From the NCBI GenBank assembly GCA_019054805.1, contig JAHQIY010000001.1:4230501-4294500 (forward strand): a stretch of DNA of 64,000 nucleotides. The letters run 5' to 3'. The position numbers and the translations under genes were made by a program. A model generated the notes under the pieces. That model was not told where the DNA came from, did not search any database, and saw only the letters and a list, made by a program, of their open reading frames with translations. The stretch is from Brachionus manjavacas. Its lineage: Eukaryota > Rotifera > Eurotatoria > Ploima > Brachionidae. Shown one piece after another: positions 1 through 10,630 of this stretch. How positions within the stretch are numbered: the first letter of the stretch is position 1; every line of letters starts with the position of its first letter.

Positions 1-524
1 ACGACGTTCTCCCGACGCTCCTTAATAAAGCCTTCCATCTTTTGGGCTTTTACTTTTTCAATCAGGTCTGAGATCTCTTTATCTCTATCCTGTAACCTAC
101 CGATTTTATTATTGATTGAGAGAATATCTCTCTCTTCCATGTCTTGTTTATTCTCAAATACGAAACATTCGATCCCATTTCTTATTAGGGTATCGTTTAT
201 AATCCTGGCAACGTTATTCCAACCAAAAAACTGCCACATTTTCGGAAATGATACTTTGTATACTCCATTCCGTAAACATTTTCTTGCCAATTCTTTCTAA
301 GCCAATTCGACGTGTTTGACTGCTAATTTACTCTTCAAATGTCCGTTAACGAAATAAAAGATTTTATCTTTTATTAAACATTCGTCCACTATATGTGGAA
401 TGGAAATTACGTCTTTGTCAATTAGCTACTTTAGGAGGTTGCTTTCTTTTATATCCTTGATAGATAATACTATTGGAAATTTTGATTTCAAGATGTTCTC
501 GCTCTTGTAAACAATTTTGTCCAT
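1..524 (-). pseudogene. Decayed ORF of unknown (probably retroelement) origin, cut by window edge
   Basis: Reading the minus strand from an ATG at 524, one frame stays open to the window edge except for two TAG stops (428-426 and 299-297). The peptide is charged. Its far end, 10-150, is Glu/Lys/Asp-rich and looks coiled-coil-like. A better conserved patch around 215-240 reads WQFFGWNNVARIIND. The sequence is less AT-rich than its surroundings, as expected of former coding DNA. I do not recognise the family. Position directly beside a LINE and the coiled-coil character make a retroelement gag-like or structural ORF the best guess. It could also be a broken host gene. No start context or partner ORF supports a working gene. 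Confidence 0.4.
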
Positions 525-563
525 GATATTGTCTATTTTTTGTTACGATATTGATAATAACGA

Positions 564-602
564 GTCTATTACATCCTCTTTTCCGATGAGGATGTAATAG
601 AC
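564..602. repeat. Perfect 15-bp inverted repeat at LINE 5' junction
   Basis: Arms 564-578 and 588-602 are exact reverse complements around a 9-bp loop. The right arm is the first coding sequence of the LINE that follows, so the left arm is an inverted copy of the element's truncated 5' end. Confidence 0.8.
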
Positions 603-1818
603 TTGACCAATTTGCTTGAAACTATCGATCTAATGTATGAAGCAATGATCAGAAGAACCGCTCTTGACATCATCTATTTAGATTTTGCCAAAGCAATTGA
701 TACTTTTCCACATAAAAGATTAATTCACAAGCTTGAATGTTATGGTTTTGAAATCTCAATTATCGAATGGATAAGCCGTTTTTGTTTAAAAGAAAACAAA
801 GAGTTGTATTGGGTGGAACAGTCTCCGAATGGATAAACGCAGGTAGTGGAGTACCACAGGGTTCAGTTTTAGGTCCAATTCTATTTATAATTTACATTAA
901 TGACCTCCCAAAGCTTTTAGACAATCTGTTTGAAATATTTGCGGATGATACTAAGTTGATGTCAATTGTAAGCAGTAATGATTCATGTTTAGCTCTTGAA
1001 AATGATCTCGCCAAAATATCTACATGGACAGATGACTGGTTAATCAAGCTAAATGATGAGAAATGCAAAGTAATGCACTGTGGAGCTATTGATCCAAATT
1101 TTAATTATACAATTAATTAAACCAGTCTAATGAAGACAGAAATAGAACGTGATCTAGGAATAGTCATTACGAACAATTTAAAATGGTCCCACCAGGTAAA
1201 TGCAGCTGCTAATAGAGCTAATTATATTTTAGACTCAATAAGAAGAACAATTAAATTTCACAATAAGGAAACAGTAACCAGACTATATAAAACTTTTTTT
1301 AGGCCTCATCTAGAGTATGGAGTACAAGTATGGAGTCCTCATCTTAAGAAAGTTATAAAAGGAGAACTACCAAACTCGTTCCAGAATTAAAAAAATTGAA
1401 CTTCAATGACAGATTGGCTGCACTGAACTTGACTCCTTTAGAAACAAGAAGAATAAAAGGAGATTTGATTGAAATGTTTAAATTTGTAAAGGGTTAGAAA
1501 AAATTTACTGGCATACTCCCTTAGTCTTCAAGAACTACCAAGAAAGTGTATATCGTCCGGCTCTTAGACAACATGATTTTATAATGGAGAAGCAATTGGA
1601 AAAAAACTGTGAACAAAGATATAATTTTTTCAGTAAAAGAGTTGTAAATGTTTGGAATCAATTAGATGAAGATATTATAAATTCAAATACTGTTAATGAA
1701 TTTAAAAACAAAATTGATAAAACGAATTTTAACAAGCTATTATGATGAGGCTAATCCCTCTTTTCATGTGCCTAGCACATCATAGCTTTATTTATTATTA
1801 TTATGATTATTATTATTT
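588..1818 (+). mobile_element. 5'-truncated CR1/L2-like LINE, reverse transcriptase remnant
   Basis: Three overlapping frames (603-836, 767-1120, 1130-1390) together read through the second half of a non-LTR reverse transcriptase. Visible motifs are LDFAKAID (palm motif A region), GVPQGSVLGPILF (motif B region), FADDTK (catalytic Asp pair, near 940-950) and ERDLGIVI, followed by the thumb-like RPHLEYGVQVWSP segment. A frameshift lies near 780, stops follow 1120, and the frame breaks again after 1390. A degraded C-terminal part continues to about 1740. The endonuclease domain is absent, so it is a dead 5'-truncated copy. It ends in a hairpin and a TTA-repeat tail. Relatives with the same motifs lie at 8331, 17056, 55533, 58646 and 61448. 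Confidence 0.85.
1741..1818 (+). repeat. LINE 3' terminal hairpin plus (TTA)n tail
   Basis: ATGTGC and GCACAT flank a 3-nt loop near 1766-1780, followed by TTTATTATTA-type repeats. This closes the LINE that precedes it and matches the general layout of other element ends here. Confidence 0.6.
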
Positions 1819-2212
1819 AATTTTTAAAATTTCACCGTTTTATTTTGATACAGCAAATCTAAAGAAAATAATTAAAATTTATTAAAATTTTTATAACTGA
1901 TTAAAGTACAGAATTTAAAAACCAAATTTTATTTACATTTTGTATATTTGATAACCTTCTAAAACAATTGGTGAAGCTATTAAATATTGCAATATGCAAA
2001 CACTAAGCTAAAATACTCGAATTCGAGTTTAAAAAGCAAAAAATGTTAAATTGCAAATAATATTATGTCATTTTAAAGCACTCAGATATGTAACTTTATA
2101 AAACAAATAGAAACTAGAGCTTGATATGACTGTGATCAATATGAGCTGGACAATTATCGACATATTTTTTTTATCCTAATTTTTTTGGTGATAAAAAAAT
2201 ACTAATTTATAC
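1819..2212. other. AT-rich intergenic stretch
   Basis: No ORF or repeat recognised. Confidence 0.6.
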
Positions 2213-2976
2213 TAACGAGTGGCAACTTAAAATCGAGACGAACTTTAAGCATCATTTGCAATGCTATTTTAACTTTCTTTTTTTAAATCTCTTTCGATAT
2301 TCTTGTAGTAAATTTAAATTTAAAATACGATAAAAAAAATTATTCAATTTGAATTTAAAATGACCAAAATAAATTCATCTAAAGAAAAGGCCCTACGAAT
2401 TCACGTGTAAGCGTTTTTTTAACGAAAATAGATCACTTGGATAGATATTCACTGTGAGGCATTTTATGGCAGAAAAAATTCCAAGGAGTACTGTTTACCG
2501 AATTTAAAAACGTAGTGAATATTTTTCACCAGAAAGGAAACAACGATCTGGTCAAACACCGAAAAAAATGACTTAAGTACAATTCTTACTTGATTGACCA
2601 AAATATCAAATTTGTGCAAAAATGCGAACATCCTGCAAATGTTTCAGAAGTACGACCAATTGAAGATTTTTGGTCCATTTTAAACCGGAAATTGTATGAA
2701 AATGACTGGAGAGCAAAAAACTTAGATGAACTAAAGAATGAAATACGACTTTGTACAAGACATATGGACCAAAATCTCGTACAGGACCTTTTGGCCTCTA
2801 CATCCAAACGACTCAATAATATTCGAAGAAATGGACTTATTGAAGAAAGATAAAAGCATTAATAAAAACTAGAATAAAAATGCTATATTCTCTCAAAAAT
2901 TTCGTTTTATTTTAATAAATATTAAAGGAGTTATGACCTTTTAAAGTTAGTCTCGATTTTATGTTGTCACCCGTTA
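2213..2976 (+). mobile_element. Internally deleted Tc1/mariner transposon
   Basis: TA dinucleotides at 2213-2214 and 2975-2976 flank imperfect terminal inverted repeats of about 36 bp; both outer ends share TAAAATCGAGAC. Inside, 2470-2580 retains an HTH-like stretch (IPRSTVYRI, then ERKQRSGQTPKK). The reading frame at 2590-2853 retains the C-terminal transposase end with RPIEDFW, where the Glu corresponds to the third catalytic acidic residue. The central DDE region with the first two Asp residues is missing. At about 760 bp the copy is roughly half the usual 1.3-1.7 kb. It is non-autonomous and probably long dead. Confidence 0.8.
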
Positions 2977-3317
2977 GATTGAATCCAATTTTTTTTTAAA
3001 AAAATATCGTGTCATAAGTTAAACATGTGATATCGAAAGGTGAAATAACTAAAATTTATTTTATAATGTAAAAGTATTCGAGGAAATCCGTTCTTAAGAA
3101 AATCGGTGCTATATCTGAAATGTGATATAAGTTAGGGCCGATTTAAGAATCTACTGTAGTTTCAATTAATAACAACGTTTTGACCAAATGACAAGAGTTT
3201 TAGACAACCTTTAGCCACATTTTGGTTAAAAAAAATTTTCTAACAGAATTTTGGTTAATCAAGCAGCCAATAACCAACATGACTAATTTATATTCGTTTT
3301 AGTCATCATATTAAAAC
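2977..3317. other. Intergenic, no gene seen
   Basis: AT-rich, with no coding frame. The right part may be the 3' untranslated part of the LINE end at 3318-3395. Confidence 0.4.
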
Positions 3318-3395
3318 TTTAGTGTCTATCTCTACAGGATGAAACCTGTCGTAGTCTCTTATTATTATTATTATTATAATTATTATTATTTAGAG
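3318..3395 (+). repeat. LINE-type 3' end: hairpin plus (TTA)n
   Basis: CTACAGG...CCTGT.GTAG can fold into a short stem, followed at once by TTATTATTATTA repeats. No coding part of the element is left. Confidence 0.5.
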
Positions 3396-3622
3396 TTGTT
3401 AAAAATTAACATGCCAAAAGTAAATAATAACAAAACAATTTAAATGAAATATTTTTATTTGAAAAAAATTAATTTTTTTCACAACAACAATTAGCTTTAG
3501 TCGGTCAAAATTTTAATAAATAAAAAAAAAACTATTAGTTACATAAAAATCCTAAATTTCAGATTCTCAAAATCAAACATTCGTAATATACATGCATTTG
3601 TTAGTTTGTACTCGAACAACAT

Positions 3623-4573
3623 TTACCTGTCCATTTGATTAGCTCTAACGCCCATAATAAGCGGGTAGTATTGACTATTGTTACTATCTGCATAAAAAAC
3701 ATTCTCAGAACTAAAGTAGCGAGATTGATAGGCGGCATCTTGTTCATAGTAAAAACTGCCATAACCATAGCAATCCTTGTAGGACTCGTGGTACGGCTGA
3801 TTGTACACAAAGTTCATTTGACTGTATTTGTAGGGATCGGGCGCTCCGTGCACATACTGCTTGTCCTCGGATTGATAGACCGAGTTCGAACTGTCCTCGT
3901 CCGTCACATCTTTTCCCTCATTTTTCCTCTTTACCTCGTCGCTCTCCTGGCTAGTCTTTTTCATTTTGTATCTATGATTCTGAAACCATATTTTGACTTG
4001 GGTGGCGCTCAGGCCGAGGCTGCGGGCCATGTTCTCGCGTTCCGGCGCGCTCAAATACTTCTGCAGTTTGAAGCGCTTCTCCAGCTCCAAAGTCTGCTGC
4101 TTGGTGAACAAAATGCGCCTCTTGCGCTTCTTATTGCTGATCATTTCGCACTTTGGCTCAATTTTAAGCTGCGAGTGGGTCGTGGCCTCATCGGGCTCGC
4201 TCTCGCTCTCATTCTTGGCCATGTCACAGCTTTGCTCGAAGCTGGACGCCGCCGGCCTGCGACCCTGCTCGTAGGCAAACTGGTAGAAGTTTTGGGACTC
4301 GTGCAGCATTGGACTCAAGTAGCTGTGGTAGCTGGGGTCGACGGGCGGCGCGTAGTAGCTGGCGTATGCCGCTGTTTGCGTCTGATGGCTCGTAGCGAGA
4401 ATGTTCTCGACGCTGAACGCGTCGGCGACCGGGTACGACTCGTACGGCTCATTCTCGCACTTAACTCTACACGATGCCATTTGGCTGGATGAAGACGACG
4501 TGGTGCTTGCCGAAAAGGGCGACGATGGCACAAAATAGCTGTTTTGTACATGAAAATTTTCTGTCATTTCCAT
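3623..4573 (-). CDS. NK2-class homeodomain transcription factor
   Basis: A 316-residue protein on one uninterrupted exon. Residues 149-208 (3950-4129) form a homeodomain ending [11 protein letters not shown]. It has Gln50, Asn51 and the Tyr54 that defines the NK2 class and its preference for CAAGTG-type DNA. QNHRYK is the version usual in the NK2.1/NK2.2 (scarecrow/vnd) group rather than the tinman group. FSVENILA at residues 53-60 fits the TN/eh1-like Groucho-interaction motif near the N-terminus of NK2 proteins. The C-terminal third is Tyr/Ser/Asn-rich and low complexity. The start is the first ATG; a second ATG lies two codons on. Coding G+C is far above the flanks. Many relatives have an intron before the homeobox; none is visible here. 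Family is certain, subfamily is not. Confidence 0.93.
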   Translation of the reverse strand: MEMTENFHVQNSYFVPSSPFSASTTSSSSSQMASCRVKCENEPYESYPVADAFSVENILATSHQTQTAAYASYYAPPVDPSYHSYLSPMLHESQNFYQFAYEQGRRPAASSFEQSCDMAKNESESEPDEATTHSQLKIEPKCEMISNKKRKRRILFTKQQTLELEKRFKLQKYLSAPERENMARSLGLSATQVKIWFQNHRYKMKKTSQESDEVKRKNEGKDVTDEDSSNSVYQSEDKQYVHGAPDPYKYSQMNFVYNQPYHESYKDCYGYGSFYYEQDAAYQSRYFSSENVFYADSNNSQYYPLIMGVRANQMDR

Positions 4574-4663
4574 TCTGAAATTGATTAAAAAATCTAATTG
4601 AGATTACTCTCGTTAAGACGTTCTAGTTTATCAGAGGAGAGAGAAGAAAAAAATATTAATTTA

Positions 4664-4681
4664 ACAAGTGGATCTCAAGTG
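4664..4681 (+). promoter_or_regulatory. Two NK2-type binding sites just upstream of the NK2 gene
   Basis: ACAAGTGG (4664-4671) and TCAAGTG (4675-4681) sit about 100 bp upstream of the ATG. CAAGTG is the known NK2 homeodomain core. Another copy lies reversed at 5201-5207. Autoregulation is inference. Confidence 0.3.
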
Positions 4682-5023
4682 TGTCATCTAAGACGAAAAT
4701 GCAATTAAGTAACAGTTATTAAAAGGTATTATTTTATTAAATATTTAAGTACTCGAAAAATTGTTATTTATCCACTTTTTTTCTTATTTTTATTTTCCTC
4801 TTTCGATTTGGTTTTTGTTCAAATCTCTAGGAGAAAAATTTTGTCCTAATGAGCCAATTAAAAAAAAAACATTGATTAGAGTTGGAGTTTATTGGCTTTT
4901 TGTTGTTGTTGAGCAGTTTATTTGTGTTTTTTTGATGCTTGGTCAGTCGCAAGACCGGCTCTGTGGAGGATTGCGCAACTCAGAATGCGGACCGACTAAG
5001 CGCGCGGCCCCATTCTAAACTTT

Positions 5024-5045
5024 GAGAGAGAGAGAGAGAGAGAGA
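5024..5045. repeat. (GA)n microsatellite
   Basis: Eleven GA units, about 450 bp upstream of the NK2 start codon. Confidence 0.9.
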
Positions 5046-5102
5046 AAAAAAAACTTGACTTTTTTTTCTAAAAATCAGTGATCATTTAGATTAAACGCGA
5101 AT

Positions 5103-5357
5103 TTATCACAATCTAGTTGGTTATCTAAACTATTTGGAGGCGATAAATTACAAAGAGATGATAAGTAATTTGGACATTATATCTTATCTTTGATCTAAAG
5201 CACTTGAACGAAAATTATTGCCACAAAAATGACATTTTGAGATGGTTAAGAGAGAAAGAAAGAACAGTTATGTGCTTAGCCTGAATTTTTGTTATCTTTA
5301 AGGTAGTCTTGTTATTATCATGGCAAATATTTGATGAGATAAAATTAGGATAGATAA
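5103..5357. promoter_or_regulatory. Cluster of GATA-factor motifs upstream of NK2 gene
   Basis: Eight WGATAR matches on either strand begin at 5103, 5121, 5159, 5184, 5292, 5315, 5337 and 5352. By rough hand estimate about one is expected in this length at this base composition. An NK2-type CACTTGA lies at 5201-5207 within the cluster. This is a candidate enhancer or promoter-distal element for the NK2 gene at 3623-4573; function is inferred. Confidence 0.35.
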
Positions 5358-7115
5358 AATGCGAGCTTGTTAATTACCGAAAGATGTTTGAGCACGGGGC
5401 CAGTAATTCATAGAGCACGGCCGTGACTCGTTCCTGCTCACAATCGATTGTGCTAATCTAATTTGAATATGAATAGACTGCTGGTTATGCTTCTACCTTT
5501 TGAATGTTTAATTATTTCAAAAAACACAAGGAAATGGATTAGCTTATTAGCGATTCAATTGGCATCTCATTGTTATTGTTTGTGTTGGGCCTAGGGTGAT
5601 TTTTTTTAAATTATCATATTAATTAAAAAAGAAATTTTTCAATAAAATAAAATTCTATTCATGTTCAGTTTTTATTATTAGAAATAGTGTCCAGTGATCG
5701 CTTTGGCTGAAATTTTTTTCAACTCGATTTCATTTGTAATCAAGGGAAAAATGAAAGATAAAGAAAGAAGACTTCAAAATTTTAAATTGAAATTAACTTT
5801 TTTAATAAAAAACAACTGGAAAAAATAATGTTCTCAGTTTGATGAAGATCATAGAGAACTTGCTAGAGAAAAATAAAACCTCTGTTTTTATTTCAATGGA
5901 ATTCAATTTAAAATTTGGAAAAAATTATCCATTTTTTTTTATTTTCTGTTTTTAAAAAAAACTTAATTAAAAAGACTTTTTTAATAATTTAAAAGAATTT
6001 GAAAAATATTGATTAAAAAATTATTTTATTAAATTAGATATTATTCCATAAAGAATCCCGAATTTAACAGAATTAAAGGCTCTATTTGTTTATTTGACGA
6101 TAAAAATAAAGATTATAATTTTGTTTTAGTAAGCCAATGTAAAATTTTGTGCATTTTTTGTTTATTATTAGTTTTTATAAATATATTCATTGGTTGGATA
6201 TATTTTTGCTATATTTAAATTAACAACCAAAAAAATAGTAAAATTTAATTTCGATTATTTTTCAGTATCAAGAACATTTTTTTTCTCTTATTTCGAAAAA
6301 AATTAATAGCCTTGAGTCGTCGGAGGTTTTTTTTTAATTTTAAAAAAGATTTCTCATGTAAAAAGATCGAACATTCATTTAATTTAATATTTTATTTTAA
6401 AATAATTATAAGTTAAACAAAAGTTATTTGAAAAACCACGAACACGTTTTTATCAGACGATTAAACAAAGTCATACATTTTTCAAACTTTTTGGTCAAAA
6501 TCCACTGTGCTGTACCAATTATGCCAATTCATCATCTGTTATTTTTTTGGAAGAATAAATCTTAAATAATAAAAAAATTTAAAAAAAATTATTAATTTTA
6601 AAAGATTAACATTAAATTCTCAAAAATATCATTGAAAAGTCTCACTCTTAAAGTCTGTTCAAAAAAAATTTTGATCCATCATAACTTGACCATATGTACT
6701 TGTTTTTCTTTTGACTTAAAATAAATATAAAAATATAATAAAATTAGAAGGTTTTAAATTTCTTAATTTGAATTTTTCAATCAACAAAAAAATTAAGCTT
6801 TGACAAAAGCTAACAGATACATTACATTTGAAAAAGATAGATCTAGTTTTCTTGACCCACTAGAAATAACAAAAATATAATAAAAAAAAGATATATGATC
6901 ATATTGTTTCATCTTGTTATTCAATTCGTAAAAGGTTCAAGTAAAATAGCTTCATTCAGAAATGAAAAACTTTTATTCTCTGAAGAGAATCAAATATTAA
7001 TAATTCATATTTTTTATCAAAATAATAATGAAAATCTAAAAAATTCTATTTTTGCAATTTTTAAATCGTATGTGCGTCAGATAGATCCTATTAACTATTA
7101 AAGTAAGCTTTAAAA
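5358..7115. other. Long AT-rich region without genes
   Basis: A small less AT-rich patch at 5390-5460, containing the palindrome CAATCGATTG, may belong to the NK2 upstream region. The rest is poly-A/T-rich with no convincing coding frame. Confidence 0.5.
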
Positions 7116-7119
7116 GAAG

Positions 7120-7167
7120 TATATCATTATTATTAATATTAGTTTCAGCCTCATAGGCATTTTAAAA
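7120..7167 (-). repeat. Minus-strand LINE-type 3' end
   Basis: Read on the minus strand, CCTATGAGGCT is followed by TAATATTAATAATAATGA. The same box followed by TAA repeats occurs on the plus strand near 11227-11255, so both are ends of one element family. Confidence 0.4.
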
Positions 7168-8026
7168 TTGAATAAAAAAAAAATTTTAAAATTACATTGA
7201 AGAATTTGAGTAAAAATTTAAAAAAAAATAAAATTAAAAAATTGTTTTTAAATAATGGAGAAAGTTACATTTAATTTTATTTAGTTAATGATCTTGAAAA
7301 AAAAATCTAAAATAAAATTAAAAGAGAAAATTGAGGTAACATAAATGGAAAAAAAAATACTTACAAGTCATGTTAATTGTCAAAATTTAGATCATTTTTG
7401 TGAAGAAATTCGAAAAAAAATTTACTTATAAGATTAAAGTGATCAAAATTATAAATTAGAGAATAGAAGTCTCATTTTGATAATTTTTTGAATAATTTTA
7501 ATCTCATCCAATAAAAATCTCATTTTTATATTTATAATTGTTAAAATATTGTATTTTAATTTGATTTTATTATCTTACTTTATCTAATTCTAGATATTAA
7601 AATATTTTCAGGGAATTGATGAATCTCGAAAAAAAACATTTTGTGAATATAGATCACAGATAATTAATTCTAAAATTAAAAATCTTATCTATGTTAGATT
7701 ACTGAAGTGGTCATGTAAAAAATACGTTATTACAAATTCATAAATTTCTTTCAAAATAGTTCAGTTTTTTAAGCTTGAATCAAAACAAATTAAGAAAAAA
7801 AAAACAGTGTTTTATATTCAAGTGTTTCATAGCATAAGTTGTGGTTAAGAGCCGTCTGTTTTTGTGATCAAACAATTTGAACAACTTTTCTTGAAAATTT
7901 TTTAGAATCCTGTTGATCATTAGACATTTTTAAATTCTTAGTTTTTTCGGGGAGTTGAAAAAAAATTGAATTTAAAAAAAGTATTTTTTTAATCGAGACA
8001 CTTTTTTTTTCGAATTCAAGAAAAAC
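7168..8026. other. Intergenic, no gene seen
   Basis: AT-rich with many A and T homopolymers; nothing recognised. Confidence 0.5.
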
Positions 8027-8122
8027 ATGGATGAGGATACGGACTCAAACTGCCTGGATCTAAGATTAGATCTTTTAATACTTCAGGACCCTCTATCATT
8101 GAAAGTGGATTTTAACAAGTAA
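8027..8122 (+). CDS. Short hypothetical ORF or first exon
   Basis: An ATG opens 31 codons (begins MDEDTDSNCLDLRLDLL) with less AT-rich codon use than the flanks. The end reads AACAAGTAATT, so it could be a stop or a splice donor (GTAATT) leading to an unrecognised further exon. No family is recognised, and it may be chance. Confidence 0.25.
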   Translation: MDEDTDSNCLDLRLDLLILQDPLSLKVDFNK

Positions 8123-8292
8123 TTTTAGTTCATTGGATCTTTTATTTTATTTTTTCAAAAAAGTATTTGATCGATTCCCAAATTCCATTTTGTCTTTTTT
8201 TCTAATTTACTCGTCTATTACTTCTTTATTTATTAACTCAGACGATCCCATTATGTCTTTTAATTAAGAGAAGAATTTGAAAACAAAGAGTT

Positions 8293-8690
8293 TGTAGTAG
8301 TAGTAGTAGTAGTAGTTCTTGCTGCGACACCTAACATGTAGATTGTCTAAGCCCATCACCGCCAAATGGCCGTGTAGAGCTGTAGCAGCCGATTCCATTG
8401 AACTTATCTAAAGCCATTTTAAAACTAGCGGCTGACTTAGATTCCACCACATTTTCTGGCAACTTATTCCAATGCGGAACTACTCTGTTTGAGAAAAATA
8501 CATGTCTGGCATTTACTGCAGCCGCAAAATCGTTTCTAATTTTAGCTCGGAAACTTTCTCTCTGGACTCTGATACTATTTCCTCTTAACGCCCCGGCTGG
8601 TCCCTTGTTTTCTGATTTATTCACTAGATTCTTGACCAAGCTTACCTTTTCTATTCCATTCATTGTCTCAAGATTTAGTATTTTTATCTA
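8293..8690 (-). mobile_element. CR1/L2-like LINE, C-terminal fragment with (TAC)n tail
   Basis: The minus-strand frame 8663-8331 gives 110 residues ending a LINE reverse-transcriptase protein: FRAKIRNDFAAAVNARHVFF, then SNRVVPHWNKLPENVV and SFKMALDKF, the usual closing pattern of CR1/L2-type ORF2. The 3' side runs into TAC repeats (8293-8317 on the plus strand as GTA repeats). The reverse-transcriptase core is missing. The C-terminal frame itself is intact, so this is a relatively young insertion compared with the one at 588-1818. Confidence 0.8.
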
Positions 8691-9054
8691 GCCTGGAAAC
8701 AAAGGATACAAAAAATTGATGCTTTAGTTAAAATTTTTCTCCAAACTTTACGCCATCCAAAACAATAAATTTAAAATAAGTTTGGTGTCCTTTTTTTAAA
8801 GTTATCATTTAAATTAGAATTAAATTGTATATCTTTATAAATTTTTTAATCATAACAAAGGGATGAAGTACAATGTGCTGATTCAAAACGGCTTAAATTA
8901 CATTATTTTACAAAAATTTTATAAATTTATAATTTTTTAAATGCTTTTAGCAGAGTTTTGGCGGAAACAGTTAGAGCGGAAACTTATTTCTTCTTTTCAG
9001 CCACATAATTATATTCTTGAATAAAATTATCTAATATAAAATTTGCTTATTCAT
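8691..9054. other. Intergenic, no gene seen
   Basis: AT-rich, without a recognisable coding frame or repeat. Confidence 0.5.
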
Positions 9055-9113
9055 TATAATTAATTTATTTATTTATTGAATTGAATTAAACTTCTTTAAG
9101 GAGAAGTAAAAAA
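9055..9113 (-). repeat. Minus-strand LINE-type 3' end with AAAT tail
   Basis: Read on the minus strand: ACTTCTCCTTAAAGAAGT hairpin, then AATTCAATAAATAAATAAA. It closely resembles the plus-strand end at 51155-51196. Confidence 0.5.
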
Positions 9114-9565
9114 AAAACAAAAAATAAAGGAATATATTAAGTTACTTGATGTTTTAGAATTGGACTCGGAGAATTCTTTTTCTGACAACTCTATGTCTAA
9201 ATTTGTTTGAAAAAATTAAAAAAATCAAAATCTTAAAATTCCGCGTTAAAAACTTTTTACCTTTTGGCTTATCATTAATGTGGTCGTAGATTTGCTTGCT
9301 AGAAAAGATTACTTTCAATAAATAAAAAAAACCTGCTAAACCTAAAACTGGATAGTTTTATAAAACTCTGAAACAAAGGAATTTAAAATTTTAAGAAAAA
9401 TTAAATTGAAAATTTTCAAATACATTTATTGATTTTTGAATTTATTTAAAAAAAACTTCTTAGCATAATTTCTTCCAGTCAATTTTGACTCGAAGCTTAG
9501 AAATAGCTTTTTATTAAAAACAATTTTATTATTTGAATAAAAATGATAATCTTCGACAGGCAGGC

Positions 9566-9850
9566 TTAATAATAATAATAATAATTAGACTAAAAAATGG
9601 AGATGATTATTAGTGATTAATAAAAAGAGCACAATGATTATTTGTGATTCAGATTATTAGTTATCTATCAGATTTTTATGAAAAATGCTTGTCAAGATTT
9701 TTTTATATTCATTAGAAGTGGCTTGCTCAATAAATTTTCTTGGTAATTTTTTTCTATAAAAAAAATTATTTTTAACTTTTCGTATTGCAATTTTTAACAG
9801 GTTGTTTTTATACCAAAACAATGACTTCTTGCTCCATAATATACCAATAA
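9566..9850 (-). mobile_element. LINE C-terminal fragment with (TTA)n tail
   Basis: On the minus strand an open frame from about 9845 to 9658 ends KLPRKFIEQATSNEYKKIL before its stop. This is the closing segment typical of LINE ORF2 (an xxLPxxFIExxSxxxFKKxL pattern). It is followed by an AT-rich 3' UTR and a TTA-repeat tail at 9567-9587. The reverse-transcriptase core is absent. Assignment rests on this short C-terminal pattern and the tail. Confidence 0.55.
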
Positions 9851-10590
9851 TTAAATTAATAATTTCAATAAATTATTAATTTACTTGCTGGATTTCATCA
9901 AAAATATGATTTGAAATGAAAATCTAGATAGAATTACCACAAATTAAACCTTTTGATTCTTTTATCAAATAAATAAACACTGAAAAATGAAAGTTTATAT
10001 AATACATTGGTATATCGTTATTATAAATCATTAATAATTTAATCAATCAATTTGGATAAGGTTTAGAGAAAAAAATAAGATAATAAATTAACCTTAAAGC
10101 TTTAGATAAACAATATTCTAAGATTCTATTCAATTAAACTACAATGAAAAATTAAAATTGAAAATAAATATTCTAATTTTATCATCAAATATTGTTCTTA
10201 TAACAATCAAACCAATGCGCCGATTTCTTGGCGCTAACAACATTTTGAAACTATTATAACAAAACAAAAATGAAATTGGCCTTGAGCTTAACTTTTATAT
10301 TTATTTAAACAACCTTTTCAAAAAAATTACTGAACCTTCACAGAAATCAAAAATTATTTCAGCAATTTTTTGATCCTTTGAAAATTCATAGCAACAAAAA
10401 AAAAACAAATAAGTTCATTCACAAACTGACTTTCGAAAATTGATCTACGGTCTAATTTGATTATTTTAGAATAATAAAATTTCATCGCAGATTTTTATAT
10501 TTTAACAACATTTCAAAGCATTATTTTAAAATTTTTGAAAAAGGATTCTAATTTGTATAAAATGCATTGAAATTTAATTGCGCATTGTGC
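9851..10590. other. Intergenic, no gene seen
   Basis: AT-rich, nothing recognised. Confidence 0.5.
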
Positions 10591-10630
10591 TTGAATATGT
10601 AGCTGCAAAAATTATTTGAAGAATAAGATA

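Noticed and set aside
112..300. 62-codon plus-strand frame
   Set aside because: Antisense to the decayed minus-strand ORF, which has more protein-like composition.
3635..4492. 285-codon plus-strand open frame
   Set aside because: It lies entirely antisense to the NK2 homeobox gene; its hydrophobic, repetitive composition is a by-product of the GC-richer coding strand.
6895..7101. 68-codon plus-strand frame
   Set aside because: AT-rich Ile/Phe/Asn/Lys composition expected by chance; no domain.
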